From: Hydrogenoanaerobacterium saccharovorans
Lineage (GTDB): Bacteria; Bacillota; Clostridia; Oscillospirales; Ruminococcaceae
Length of the DNA: 64,000 bases
Assembly: GCF_003814745.1 (NCBI RefSeq)
Contig: NZ_RKRD01000001.1
Span: forward strand, 1,674,001-1,738,000
Direction of reading: 5' to 3'
Numbering within the stretch: position 1 is the first letter of the stretch; every line of letters begins with the position of its first letter. Shown here in pieces: positions 9,812 to 18,180 of this stretch. The translations under genes were made by a program, and so were the position numbers. The notes beneath the pieces are model-generated. The model was not told the DNA's origin. It did not search any database and was given only the letters and a program-made list of their open reading frames with translations.

Positions 9812-10899
9812 TGTTTTTCTGCTCCTTTATTCATGTTCATAACCTCAATAAAGCGGTCAAACAAAAAAGCGGTATCCTGCGGGCCAGCGCATGCTTCGGG
9901 GTGGAATTGTACCGAAAACGCGGGCATATTGTCATACTCCACGCCCTCACAACTTCCGTCGTTTGCATTCACAAAGCTTTCGTGCGCATGCTGCGGTAAA
10001 CTTTCGGCGCGCACCGCATAGCCGTGGTTTTGGCTGGAGATATACACTTTGCCAGTTTTAATATATTTGACAGGTTGATTTGCACCGCGGTGCCCGTATT
10101 TCATTTTGCGTGTGGATGCGCCCTGCGCAAGAGCCAGCAGTTGGTGCCCCAAACAGATACCGAAGATGGGAATGTTCGCTTTGCAAAGATGCTTGATTTC
10201 ATGAATGACACCGCTATTTTCGGCAGGGTCGCCCGGGCCGTTGGAAAGCATGATGCCATCGGGTTGATAGGATAGAATTTCTTCTGCGCTCGTGTTGTAT
10301 GGTACACAAATCACTTCACAACCTCGCTTGAGCAATTCGCGCTTAATGTTCGCCTTGGCGCCAAAATCCCACAAAACAACCTTATTTATGCATTGTGCAG
10401 GCTGTTCGCAGGTGATTTTCTTGCAGCTTACGGCAGCAACCGCATCTTCAATACGATACTGCTTTACAAGCTCAATCTCATCAGACAGATGGTCGAGAGA
10501 ATGTACAATGCGTGCACCCATCACCCCATGCTCACGAATAATCTTGGTGAGCTCGCGGGTATCAACACCGCAAAGCCCCACAATGCCGTGGGCTTTTAAA
10601 AAGGTGTCAAGAGTACCCTCACTACGGAAGTTGGAGGGTTCCTGGCACCATTCTCGTACAATATAAGCCTTTAGTGCGGGGGTATCGCTCTCAAAATCGG
10701 CTGGGATAACACCGTAATTGCCGACGAGAGGAAACGTCTGTACCACCATTTGACCGTAATAACTGGGGTCGGTAAGTGTTTCGAGATATCCCGCGACACC
10801 TGTAGTAAATACAATTTCACCCGTCACCTCATCATAAGCGCCAAAAGCACCGCCTTTAAACACCTTGCCGTTTTCTAAAATCAAATAGATGTTATGCAT
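9808..10899 (-). CDS. carA: Carbamoyl-phosphate synthase small (glutaminase) subunit
   Basis: Hydrolyses glutamine and channels ammonia to the large subunit CarB, for pyrimidines and arginine. The product has 363 residues. The N-terminal CPSase small-subunit domain (LILENGKVFKGGAFGA, SYYGQMVVQTFPLVGNYG) is followed by a class I amidotransferase with nucleophile Cys in FGICLGHQ and the His/Glu in VQFHPEACAGP. AAGAGGTG precedes the ATG. The usual partner carB is not next to it: dapF follows with a 4-nt overlap, so CarB must be encoded elsewhere. Confidence 0.96.
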   Translation of the reverse strand: MHNIYLILENGKVFKGGAFGAYDEVTGEIVFTTGVAGYLETLTDPSYYGQMVVQTFPLVGNYGVIPADFESDTPALKAYIVREWCQEPSNFRSEGTLDTFLKAHGIVGLCGVDTRELTKIIREHGVMGARIVHSLDHLSDEIELVKQYRIEDAVAAVSCKKITCEQPAQCINKVVLWDFGAKANIKRELLKRGCEVICVPYNTSAEEILSYQPDGIMLSNGPGDPAENSGVIHEIKHLCKANIPIFGICLGHQLLALAQGASTRKMKYGHRGANQPVKYIKTGKVYISSQNHGYAVRAESLPQHAHESFVNANDGSCEGVEYDNMPAFSVQFHPEACAGPQDTAFLFDRFIEVMNMNKGAEKQ

Positions 10900-10920
10900 T
10901 TTATCACCTCTTAATATGAA

Positions 10921-11490
10921 TTAACTTTCGTATGTTTTTAGTATTTCCTCGGCAATTTCGCGCCGCGTAAGCCGCATATCCATCGCTTGTTTTTCTATGT
11001 AACGATGTGCCTGAGGCTCTGTCATTTTAAGGTATTGAATCAGCGTATATTTTGCCCTGTCTACAAGGCGTATTTCCTCAATTTTATTTTGTAATTTAAT
11101 GTTTTCGTTTTTTAACCCCATCAGCCGCTTTCTTGCCGCAGCAACCAGTTTAAACGACTGGTAAAAAAGTTGACGGTTGATCGGCTTGGGCACTACAAAT
11201 ACACCGTAATCTTCTACCTTGGCGGATACGGTATCGGCAAGCTCGCTTTTTACTATAAGGATAATACCCGAGGTACTGGAAGTTGTGAGGTTCAGCGCAA
11301 GTTCCTGCCCGAACTCATCGTGCAGAGGTGTGTTGATGATAACCAAGTCGTAGCTGTTGTCAATAAGCAGCCTGCGCGCCTGTGCGCCGCTTTCTGCCAT
11401 AACAACATGTTCACATGAGTTGGCACAGCAAAGTTGGGCTAATATCTGGCTGCCCTTGCTTGCGCCCGACACAATCAACACGCTACCCAT
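10921..11490 (-). CDS. ANTAR-domain RNA-binding antitermination regulator with a degenerate receiver domain
   Basis: ANTAR proteins bind RNA hairpins and prevent transcription termination; several act on nitrogen genes (NasR, EutV). The product has 189 residues. Residues about 1-115 form a receiver-like fold, but the usual phospho-acceptor Asp appears replaced by Asn (DLVIINTPLHDEFG), while the switch Lys remains (VVPKPIN). A coiled-coil linker (RLMGLKNENIKLQNKIEEI) leads to an ANTAR domain at about 135-185 (AKYTLIQYLKMTEPQAHRYIEKQAM, RREIAEEIL). It lies between glnA (32-nt gap) and carA (21 nt), so it likely controls glutamine/glutamate genes. Its target is unproven; the leader terminators at 19321-19380 and 19589-19625 are candidates. 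Confidence 0.85.
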   Translation of the reverse strand: MGSVLIVSGASKGSQILAQLCCANSCEHVVMAESGAQARRLLIDNSYDLVIINTPLHDEFGQELALNLTTSSTSGIILIVKSELADTVSAKVEDYGVFVVPKPINRQLFYQSFKLVAAARKRLMGLKNENIKLQNKIEEIRLVDRAKYTLIQYLKMTEPQAHRYIEKQAMDMRLTRREIAEEILKTYES

Positions 11491-11522
11491 ACTGTCCTCA
11501 CCCCTGTCCTCCTTAACTTGTG

Positions 11523-12842
11523 CTAATACTTCATAAAATAATGTTCAAGTTCAAACTGCTCTTTATTCTGTGCAGCAGCATAACTTTCGCATTCGGTATG
11601 TTTCGCAGCCAAATATTTTTCCAATGTATTCTCTGAAAAGATACTTTTAATAAATCCACTGCTTTGTGCAATATCGAGTGCTTGTTCAAGGCTTTGAGGA
11701 ATGGTTGCGATGCCCTCAAGCTGCTGCGGGGATGCAGCAAAAAGGTTAAAATCGGCAGGGGCGCACAATGTTTTGTGCTGTTCTATCCCCTCCAGCCCCG
11801 CAAATATAAGCAAAGCAAAGGCTGTAAACGGGTTGCATGCCGGGTCGGGCGAACGGAGTTCCATACGGCTGTATTCACCTTTTGCAGCGGGAATGCGCAC
11901 AAGCTGTGATCGATTTTGATGCGACCAAGTGATGTACTTAGGAGCTTCAAAACTGCCAAAACGCTTGTAAGAATTTACGATTGGGTTAAAAAATGCGGTC
12001 ATTTCCGGGATTCTATCCAGAATACCCTGCATAAACGATTCAACCTCTTTATTATGTTCAAAACCCGTTTGGTCAAACAGGTTGATACCGTTTTTTGTAA
12101 GAGACATGTTCACGTGAAGCCCGCTCCCGCTCTTATGCGCAAGCGGTTTTGGTAAAAACGAAGCATGCAGGCCATTTCTTGCCGCCGTAGTTTTTACCAC
12201 CCATTTAAATGTCGTAAGGTTATCTGCCGCAGAAAGGGCATCGCTGTAACGAAAATCAATTTCGTTTTGCCCGGGGCCCTGCTCGTGGTGTGAACTTTCG
12301 GGCTGGATGCCCATCTCCTCAAGAGTGAGGCAAATTTCGCGGCGTACATTTTCTCCTTTGTCCAGTGGTGCCATATCAAAATAGCCCGCACGGTCATGTG
12401 GAACGAGTGTCGGTTCTCCCGTTTCATCCAGTTCAAACAGGTAGAACTCACATTCTGCGCCGATTTTACACTGGCATCCCATATTTTCGGCTTTTTTTAC
12501 AGCCAAACGCAGTAGATTGCGTGTATCCCCTTCGAAGCTTGTACCATCGGGGCGTTTGATGTCGCAGAACATTCGCACCACACGCCCTTGGGTGGGGCGC
12601 CACGGTAAAATGGAAAGAGTGGCGGGATCCGGAACCAAAAACAGGTCGGATTCCTCCACATTCATAAATCCATGTATTGCAGATGCATCAAAGGAGATAC
12701 CACTTTCAAATGCACGCGGTAATTCAGCGGGCATAATCGATATATTTTTTTGTGTGCCAAAAATATCACAAAATGCAAGGCGGATGAATTTAACATCATT
12801 TTCCTTTACAAATTGCAATACCTCTGCCATTGTACAGTTCAT
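11523..12842 (-). CDS. glnA: Glutamine synthetase type I
   Basis: ATP-dependent synthesis of glutamine from glutamate and ammonia. The product has 439 residues, the size of the short GSI-alpha class of Firmicutes. Motifs seen are GAECEFYLFE, HHEQGPGQNEIDF, the ATP-site KPLAHKSGSGLHVNMSL, NSYKRFGSFEAPKYITWS and RMELRSPDPACNPF. The ATG follows AGGAGGTACCGTT. It sits 61 nt after the glutamate synthase GXGXG subunit and directly before the ANTAR regulator. A second, unrelated glutamine synthetase (type III) is encoded divergently at 19654. Confidence 0.96.
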   Translation of the reverse strand: MNCTMAEVLQFVKENDVKFIRLAFCDIFGTQKNISIMPAELPRAFESGISFDASAIHGFMNVEESDLFLVPDPATLSILPWRPTQGRVVRMFCDIKRPDGTSFEGDTRNLLRLAVKKAENMGCQCKIGAECEFYLFELDETGEPTLVPHDRAGYFDMAPLDKGENVRREICLTLEEMGIQPESSHHEQGPGQNEIDFRYSDALSAADNLTTFKWVVKTTAARNGLHASFLPKPLAHKSGSGLHVNMSLTKNGINLFDQTGFEHNKEVESFMQGILDRIPEMTAFFNPIVNSYKRFGSFEAPKYITWSHQNRSQLVRIPAAKGEYSRMELRSPDPACNPFTAFALLIFAGLEGIEQHKTLCAPADFNLFAASPQQLEGIATIPQSLEQALDIAQSSGFIKSIFSENTLEKYLAAKHTECESYAAAQNKEQFELEHYFMKY

Positions 12843-12903
12843 AACGGTACCTCCTAAGCGCTATTTTAACGGCTTAATATCTAATAAAATTATTATACAA
12901 CAA

Positions 12904-13626
12904 TCAGTTTTTCGTATAAAGCTGTTTGTAAGGATTTTTTGTGTCAGGGGTTAAAATATAAAACTTTTTTTGTAAAATTTTATGATAATCTTCGGCGAAT
13001 TTATCGCAAAACGCTTTTAGGTGCGGGCTGATTTCTTCCATATCCTCAGTGGTTGCAACTTGAGCACTCACCTGCTTTGGCAGCCCTGTGGGTGTTTCAT
13101 CACAACAGAGAAATATCTTGCCGCCATGCATACCTGTACCGTAAAAATCGCCGATGGGTGCTTTGCCGTTTGCACCCAGCCCCAGCACAATAATGATGCC
13201 GCCTGCTTGATACTCACCGAGAAAGCTGCCTGCAACGCCCCCCACTACCAGAACAGGGATTTTATCTTGATAGGCTTTCATGTGAATGCCCGCACGATAC
13301 CCGGTGTTGCCCTGCACTAAAATTCTGCCGCCACGCATCGCATAGCCTGTGGCATCGCCTGCCGAACCGTGAATACAAATTTCTCCATCATTCATGGTAT
13401 CACCGGTTGCATCCTGCGCATTGCCGTTTATTACAACGCTGCTGCCATCCATATAGGCACCCAGTGCATTGCCCGGTGTGCCATTTATCGTAATTCTTTT
13501 ACCCGACAGCCCACTGGCTATGTACCGCTGCCCCATGCAATTATCTATTTCAATATCGCTGCTATCGCAATTTCGAATGGTTTGATTGAGCGTCTGAAAA
13601 TGCATTTCACTTGCGTTGATTTTCAT
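12904..13626 (-). CDS. Glutamate synthase, stand-alone C-terminal GXGXG (alpha-3) domain subunit
   Basis: Structural beta-helix domain of glutamate synthase, encoded as a separate subunit as in archaeal-type split enzymes. The product has 240 residues. Repeating G-x-x-x-G motifs occur about every 20 residues (GDATGDTMNDGEICIHGSAG, GYAMRGGRILVQGNTGYRAG, GVAGSFLGEYQAGG, GTGMHGGKIF). It overlaps the preceding FAD oxidoreductase by 4 nt and precedes glnA. The partner subunits are at 16675-18180 and 18180-19274. Confidence 0.9.
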   Translation of the reverse strand: MKINASEMHFQTLNQTIRNCDSSDIEIDNCMGQRYIASGLSGKRITINGTPGNALGAYMDGSSVVINGNAQDATGDTMNDGEICIHGSAGDATGYAMRGGRILVQGNTGYRAGIHMKAYQDKIPVLVVGGVAGSFLGEYQAGGIIIVLGLGANGKAPIGDFYGTGMHGGKIFLCCDETPTGLPKQVSAQVATTEDMEEISPHLKAFCDKFAEDYHKILQKKFYILTPDTKNPYKQLYTKN

Positions 13627-14855
13627 CGTGCCACACCTCCTAACATCTTGCTGCGCGCGCTTTGCGAAAACGCTATCAACTGCGGTTTGTCTTTAATCAG
13701 TTCAAAATCCACTGTATCCAGCGGAATTCTGTCTTTAATTAAGTGGGTATAAATGCCTGCCCTTGCCCCATCGCCGATAAGAATAAAACCGACAAGGTGA
13801 TTGTCTTTAACAACAATGCGTTTGTAAACTCCCGCGCTTTTCGTGATATACTCTTCGCCGTCGTAGCTGCCCGCTGTGAGCACATGCAGCCCGAAAAAGC
13901 CGATGGCGTTCATAGGAATTGCTTTGTCGTATGGTTTATTACCGCCCGCCATATGTATACCCGCACATTCGCCCTGTATGTAAGCGTTGGGCAAAAGAGC
14001 CAGCACACGGTTTTCTCCTGTTGAAACATCAACGGATTCGGTGCAATCGCCGGCAGCATAAATGCTGGGCAAAGAGGTTTGACCGTAGCAATCGGTAACA
14101 ATACCTCTAACCGTTTTTGCACCGATTTCTTTTAACAGATGAATGTTTGGGCGCACACCAACCGCAATCACCAGCAGGTCGAAATCCAAAGTCTTTCCGA
14201 TTGCCAAAACAGCAGAATTACCTTGAAATTCCTGTACAGAATCAGACAAAACAAAACGAATACCCTTCTTCTCAATATGGCTTTTTACAACCTCGGCACC
14301 CGCCGCGTCCAAAATGCTGGGCAGAATGTGCTGTGCCATATCTATCACAGTAACACTTTGCACTTTTTTGTTGATACCTTCGGCGCATTTCAGCCCTATC
14401 AGCCCTGCACCCAGTATGAGCACACGGCAGTCTTTGGCTATCGCCTGCTCAAGCGCTTTGGCATCATCCAGCGACATAAAGGTATATTTATGGGTTACTT
14501 CGTCCAGCCCTTTGATGGGCGGTACAAAAGGTGTGGAACCTGCTGCAAAAAGGAGCTTGTCATAGCCAAGACTTTTACCGTCGCTGAGGGTAATTGCTTT
14601 TTTATCAGGTTCTATTTTTATTACAGACTTGCCTGCTATCAATTTACAGCCATTATCTTTATAAAAGCTTTCGGGACGGTATTTCATTTTACGTTCGGTT
14701 GTTTTGCCTGCGAGAAGATAAGAAATTAGCGGGCGGGAATAGGTGTGATATTTTTCAACAGAAACAACGGCAATGGGCGAGGTTTTATCAATCTGACGAA
14801 GCCCCTCGATACAACCCACTGCAGCCGTAGAGTTGCCAATGATAACGTACTTCAT
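13623..14855 (-). CDS. FAD/NAD(P)-dependent oxidoreductase, probable electron-donor subunit of the split glutamate synthase
   Basis: Pyridine-nucleotide disulfide oxidoreductase fold related to the NAD(P)H-binding part of NasB/NirB and rubredoxin reductases. The product has 410 residues. The N-terminal FAD site is MKYVIIGNSTAAVGCIEG, the central NAD(P) site VLILGAGLIGLKCAEG, and the second FAD motif SIYAAGDCTE. It overlaps the ferredoxin gene upstream and the GXGXG gene downstream by 4 nt each, so it most likely passes electrons from NAD(P)H through the ferredoxin to the FMN subunit. It is not GltD, lacking GltD's N-terminal Cys-rich domain. The direction of electron flow is inferred. Confidence 0.85.
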   Translation of the reverse strand: MKYVIIGNSTAAVGCIEGLRQIDKTSPIAVVSVEKYHTYSRPLISYLLAGKTTERKMKYRPESFYKDNGCKLIAGKSVIKIEPDKKAITLSDGKSLGYDKLLFAAGSTPFVPPIKGLDEVTHKYTFMSLDDAKALEQAIAKDCRVLILGAGLIGLKCAEGINKKVQSVTVIDMAQHILPSILDAAGAEVVKSHIEKKGIRFVLSDSVQEFQGNSAVLAIGKTLDFDLLVIAVGVRPNIHLLKEIGAKTVRGIVTDCYGQTSLPSIYAAGDCTESVDVSTGENRVLALLPNAYIQGECAGIHMAGGNKPYDKAIPMNAIGFFGLHVLTAGSYDGEEYITKSAGVYKRIVVKDNHLVGFILIGDGARAGIYTHLIKDRIPLDTVDFELIKDKPQLIAFSQSARSKMLGGVAR

Positions 14856-15289
14856 ACCTCACACCTCTCTTCGTAAACAATTGCTTTGTTGGGGCAGCCT
14901 GCAACACAGGCGGGCGAACCGTTTGTATTATTCATACATAGTTCGCATTTTTGAATCACCCCATCGTTGGATGGAACAACGGCGCCAAACGGACAGGTAA
15001 GGATGCATGTATAACAACCCACACAGCGTTCTTTGTCAAACGTAATTACACCGTCTTCTATTTTAAGCGAGCCTGTAATGCAGCTTTTTACGCACATCGG
15101 CTCTTTGCAATGACGGCAGGAAACAGCAAAGCTTATCCCCTGCTGCTCTTCAATTTGAATGCGCGGATTGATAACAATATCTTTGAGTGCCTTTGCCATA
15201 TTGGCTTCTCCCGAATTTGCAAACGCACAATAGTATTCGCAAAGGTGACAGCCAAGGCACCACTTTTCATTAACAAATATTCGTTTCAT
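14852..15289 (-). CDS. 4Fe-4S ferredoxin (CooF/HycB-like)
   Basis: Electron carrier of 145 residues with four cysteine clusters. Those recognisable are CLGCHLCEYYC near residue 12, CRHCKEPMCVKSC near 58, CVGCYTCILTCPFGAV near 90, and CELCMNNTNGSPACVAGCP near 115. It starts after GGTGGGGGATAG, 12 nt past purA, and its stop overlaps the FAD oxidoreductase start. The place between glutamate synthase genes implies transfer of electrons to the FMN/FeS subunit. Confidence 0.9.
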   Translation of the reverse strand: MKRIFVNEKWCLGCHLCEYYCAFANSGEANMAKALKDIVINPRIQIEEQQGISFAVSCRHCKEPMCVKSCITGSLKIEDGVITFDKERCVGCYTCILTCPFGAVVPSNDGVIQKCELCMNNTNGSPACVAGCPNKAIVYEERCEV

Positions 15290-15301
15290 CTATCCCCCAC
15301 C

Positions 15302-16573
15302 TTACAACGTAATATATTGTTCGCGTTCTGCACCAACCGATACATATTTGATTTTGCACTCCACCAGATTTTCGATATAACGCACATAATCCAGTGCAGC
15401 CTTAGGCAAATCTTCAACCGTTTTACAGCCGCTGATGTCACAGTTCCAACCGTCTACATATTCAATCACAGGCTGTGCCGAATCAAGTTTTGCACCAACG
15501 GGGAATTTTTCGGTAAATGCTCCTTTTACCTCATATCCAATGCAAACGGGGATTTTTTCAAGGTAGCTGAGAACATCCATTTTTGTAAGTGCCAGTACAT
15601 CCGCCCCCTGCACGCGTACACCGTATTTAGATGCAACTACATCAAACGGGCCGACACGGCGTGGTCTGCCGGTTGCTGCCCCATACTCACCGCCTGCCTC
15701 GCGCAGTTTTTCAGCTTCTTCACCAAACATTTCACAAGTGAACGGGCCTTCGCCTACACAAGAAGAATACGCCTTCATAATGCCAATGGTGTTGTGCAGC
15801 TTGCGGTTGGGGATACCTGCCCCAATCGGTGCATATGCCGCAATGGTAGAAGATGCCGAAGTATACGGGTAGATACCGAAATCAATGTCTCGCAGTGCGC
15901 CGAGTTGTGCTTCAAACAAGATTTTTTTGCCTGTCTGCTCGGCGTTATCAAGGTACAGCCCCGCATCACAGATATAATCAACCATTGGCATACCGTAGGT
16001 GCAAAGCCAGTTCCAAATAGTATCAAATTTAACAGCCTCAGCATGGTAAACGCCCTCGATGGTGAGGTTTTTCCATTCAATAATGCCCTTAAGGTGCTTT
16101 TTGAGTGCCTCCGGCTCAAGCAAATCGCCCATACGGATGGCTTTTTTCATATATTTATCGCTGTATACAGGCGAAATGCCGCGGCGGGTAGAACCGAACT
16201 TTGCATCCCCCAAACGGTCTTCCTCCAGGCAATCCAATAGCTTATGGTAAGGCATGCAAATAACCGCTTTATCGCTGATTTTAAGGTTTTGAGGAGTAAT
16301 TTTTACGCCTGCATCGGTAAGGCGTTTCATCTCACCGCAAAGGTGCTCAAGATCAATCACCATACCGTTGCCCATTACGTTGACAACTTCGGGACGCAAA
16401 ATGCCGGACGGCAGCAAATTCAGTACAAATTTGCCCAGATGGTTGATGACGGTATGCCCTGCGTTGTTGCCGCCCTGATAACGCACAACGATATCATAGT
16501 CGGCGCTGAGCAAATCTACCATACGCCCTTTTCCCTCGTCGCCCCAGTTGATGCCTACAATAGAAGTTAGCAT
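15302..16573 (-). CDS. purA: Adenylosuccinate synthetase
   Basis: First committed step from IMP to AMP: IMP + aspartate + GTP. The product has 423 residues, the usual size. The start is the ATG at 16571-16573 with AAGGAG upstream; the longer in-frame start at 16675 adds 34 residues with no counterpart in the family. Motifs are INWGDEGKGRMVDLL near the N-terminus, NNAGHTV, STRRGISPVYSDKY, GATGRPRRVGPFD and TKMDVLS. It interrupts the glutamate synthase set, with a 101-nt gap before it and 12 nt after it. Confidence 0.96.
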   Translation of the reverse strand: MLTSIVGINWGDEGKGRMVDLLSADYDIVVRYQGGNNAGHTVINHLGKFVLNLLPSGILRPEVVNVMGNGMVIDLEHLCGEMKRLTDAGVKITPQNLKISDKAVICMPYHKLLDCLEEDRLGDAKFGSTRRGISPVYSDKYMKKAIRMGDLLEPEALKKHLKGIIEWKNLTIEGVYHAEAVKFDTIWNWLCTYGMPMVDYICDAGLYLDNAEQTGKKILFEAQLGALRDIDFGIYPYTSASSTIAAYAPIGAGIPNRKLHNTIGIMKAYSSCVGEGPFTCEMFGEEAEKLREAGGEYGAATGRPRRVGPFDVVASKYGVRVQGADVLALTKMDVLSYLEKIPVCIGYEVKGAFTEKFPVGAKLDSAQPVIEYVDGWNCDISGCKTVEDLPKAALDYVRYIENLVECKIKYVSVGAEREQYITL

Positions 16574-16674
16574 AATTTTATTCTCCTTTACGGTGCAAAA
16601 CCGCTGCTTGTTTTTTATTGCTGAAATACAATCGCACAACAAATTTTTAACAAAAAAGCTCTTTTTACATGTCA

Positions 16675-18180
16675 TTATTCACCTGCATGCATAATACCTA
16701 ATATGTCCAGTTCTTTTTGATTCAAACCTATACCGCGCAACATTAAACGGTTGCCCTTGAGCGCGTCGATGGAGTTGATGCCCATGCCGCCCATCATCTC
16801 TTTAATTTCGTGGTCCCACGCGGTAACAAGGTTGACAAGGCGCTCGCTGCCAATATCAGGATTGAGCCGTTTTACCAACTCTGCGCGCTGTGTTGCAATG
16901 CCCCAATTGCATTTGCCAAGCTGGCAGCTTCTGCACAGGTGGCACCCCAAAGCTAGCAGAGCCGCTGTACCGATATATACCGCATCTGCACCAAGCGCAA
17001 CTGCCTTGACAATATCGGAGCTGCTGCGGATACTGCCGCTTGCCACAATGGATACGTTATCGCGGATGCCTTCATCGCGCAACCTTTGGTCTACCGCTGC
17101 AAGTGCAAGTTCAATGGGGATACCCACGTTATCGCGGATGCGGGTAGGTGCTGCTCCTGTTCCGCCGCGGAAGCCGTCTATTACAATAATATCTGCACCG
17201 CTGCGTGCAATACCGCTTGCAATTGCTGCAACATTGTGTACCGCCGCAATCTTAACGCTGACCGGCTTGGTATAAGCGGTAGCCTCTTTTAAAGAATAGA
17301 CAAGCTGTCTTAAATCTTCAATGGAGTAGATATCGTGATGCGGTGCGGGCGAAATAGCATCACTGCCTTCGGGAATCATACGGGTACGAGAAACATCACT
17401 TACAATTTTTGCGCCGGGAAGATGACCACCGATACCCGGTTTAGCACCCTGACCCATTTTGATTTCGATTGCTGCACCCGCCTGTAAATAATTCTTGTGG
17501 ACACCAAAGCGCCCTGATGCAACTTGAACGATAGTGTTTGCACCGTATTGGTAAAAATCTTGGTGCAGCCCGCCCTCACCGGTGTTGTAAAAAGTACCGA
17601 GCTTTGTTGCAGCACGTGCTAAACTCTCATGCGCGTTATAACTGATAGAACCATAGGACATTGCACCGAACATGATAGGCACTTTGAGTTGCAAATGGGG
17701 GGCGAGGTTGTTTTTTAAATTGCCATTTTCATCACGCTCTATTAAATCGGGGCGCTTGCCGAGAAACACCTTGGTTTCCATCGGCTCACGCAGCGGGTCA
17801 ATGGATGGATTAGTGACCTGTGACGCATTAATGAGAATTTTATCCCAGTAAACAGGGTAATCTTTGGGGTTGCCCATAGAAGAAAGCAACACACCACCGC
17901 TGCCTGCCTGACGATAAATTTCGCCAATCGTGCCGTTCGGCCAGTTAGAACTCTCTTTAAAAGTATGGTCTGTTTTTACTATCTTTAATGCCCTTGTTGG
18001 GCAAAGTGCAACACAGCGGTGGCAGTTTACGCATTTGCTTTCATCGCTGAGCATTTGGTTCAGTTCTTTATCGTAGCTGTGTACCTCATTGGCACATTGA
18101 CGCTCACAAACACGGCAGGTAATGCAACGCTGGGGGTTACGCACAACTTCGTATTCAGGGTAAAGAAAATCAATTGACAT
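16675..18180 (-). CDS. Glutamate synthase FMN/3Fe-4S catalytic subunit with N-terminal ferredoxin domain (archaeal type)
   Basis: Forms glutamate from 2-oxoglutarate and ammonia on FMN. The product has 501 residues. Residues about 15-70 carry two 4Fe-4S motifs (CITCRVCERQC, CVNCHRCVALCPTRAL). The rest is the glutamate synthase FMN-binding TIM barrel (GAMSYGSISYNAHESL, IEIKMGQGAKPGIGGHLPG, VIDGFRGGTGAAPTRIRDNVG), ending with the cluster CHLCRSCQLGKCNWGIAT. Its start overlaps the upstream amidotransferase stop as TAATG. It works with the separate amidotransferase (18180-19274) and GXGXG (12904-13626) subunits. Confidence 0.93.
   Translation of the reverse strand: MSIDFLYPEYEVVRNPQRCITCRVCERQCANEVHSYDKELNQMLSDESKCVNCHRCVALCPTRALKIVKTDHTFKESSNWPNGTIGEIYRQAGSGGVLLSSMGNPKDYPVYWDKILINASQVTNPSIDPLREPMETKVFLGKRPDLIERDENGNLKNNLAPHLQLKVPIMFGAMSYGSISYNAHESLARAATKLGTFYNTGEGGLHQDFYQYGANTIVQVASGRFGVHKNYLQAGAAIEIKMGQGAKPGIGGHLPGAKIVSDVSRTRMIPEGSDAISPAPHHDIYSIEDLRQLVYSLKEATAYTKPVSVKIAAVHNVAAIASGIARSGADIIVIDGFRGGTGAAPTRIRDNVGIPIELALAAVDQRLRDEGIRDNVSIVASGSIRSSSDIVKAVALGADAVYIGTAALLALGCHLCRSCQLGKCNWGIATQRAELVKRLNPDIGSERLVNLVTAWDHEIKEMMGGMGINSIDALKGNRLMLRGIGLNQKELDILGIMHAGE

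Noticed and set aside
13743..16240. Long plus-strand ORFs opposite the glutamate synthase genes (up to 429 residues)
   Set aside because: They are antisense to genes with clear conserved motifs and show no recognisable domain.
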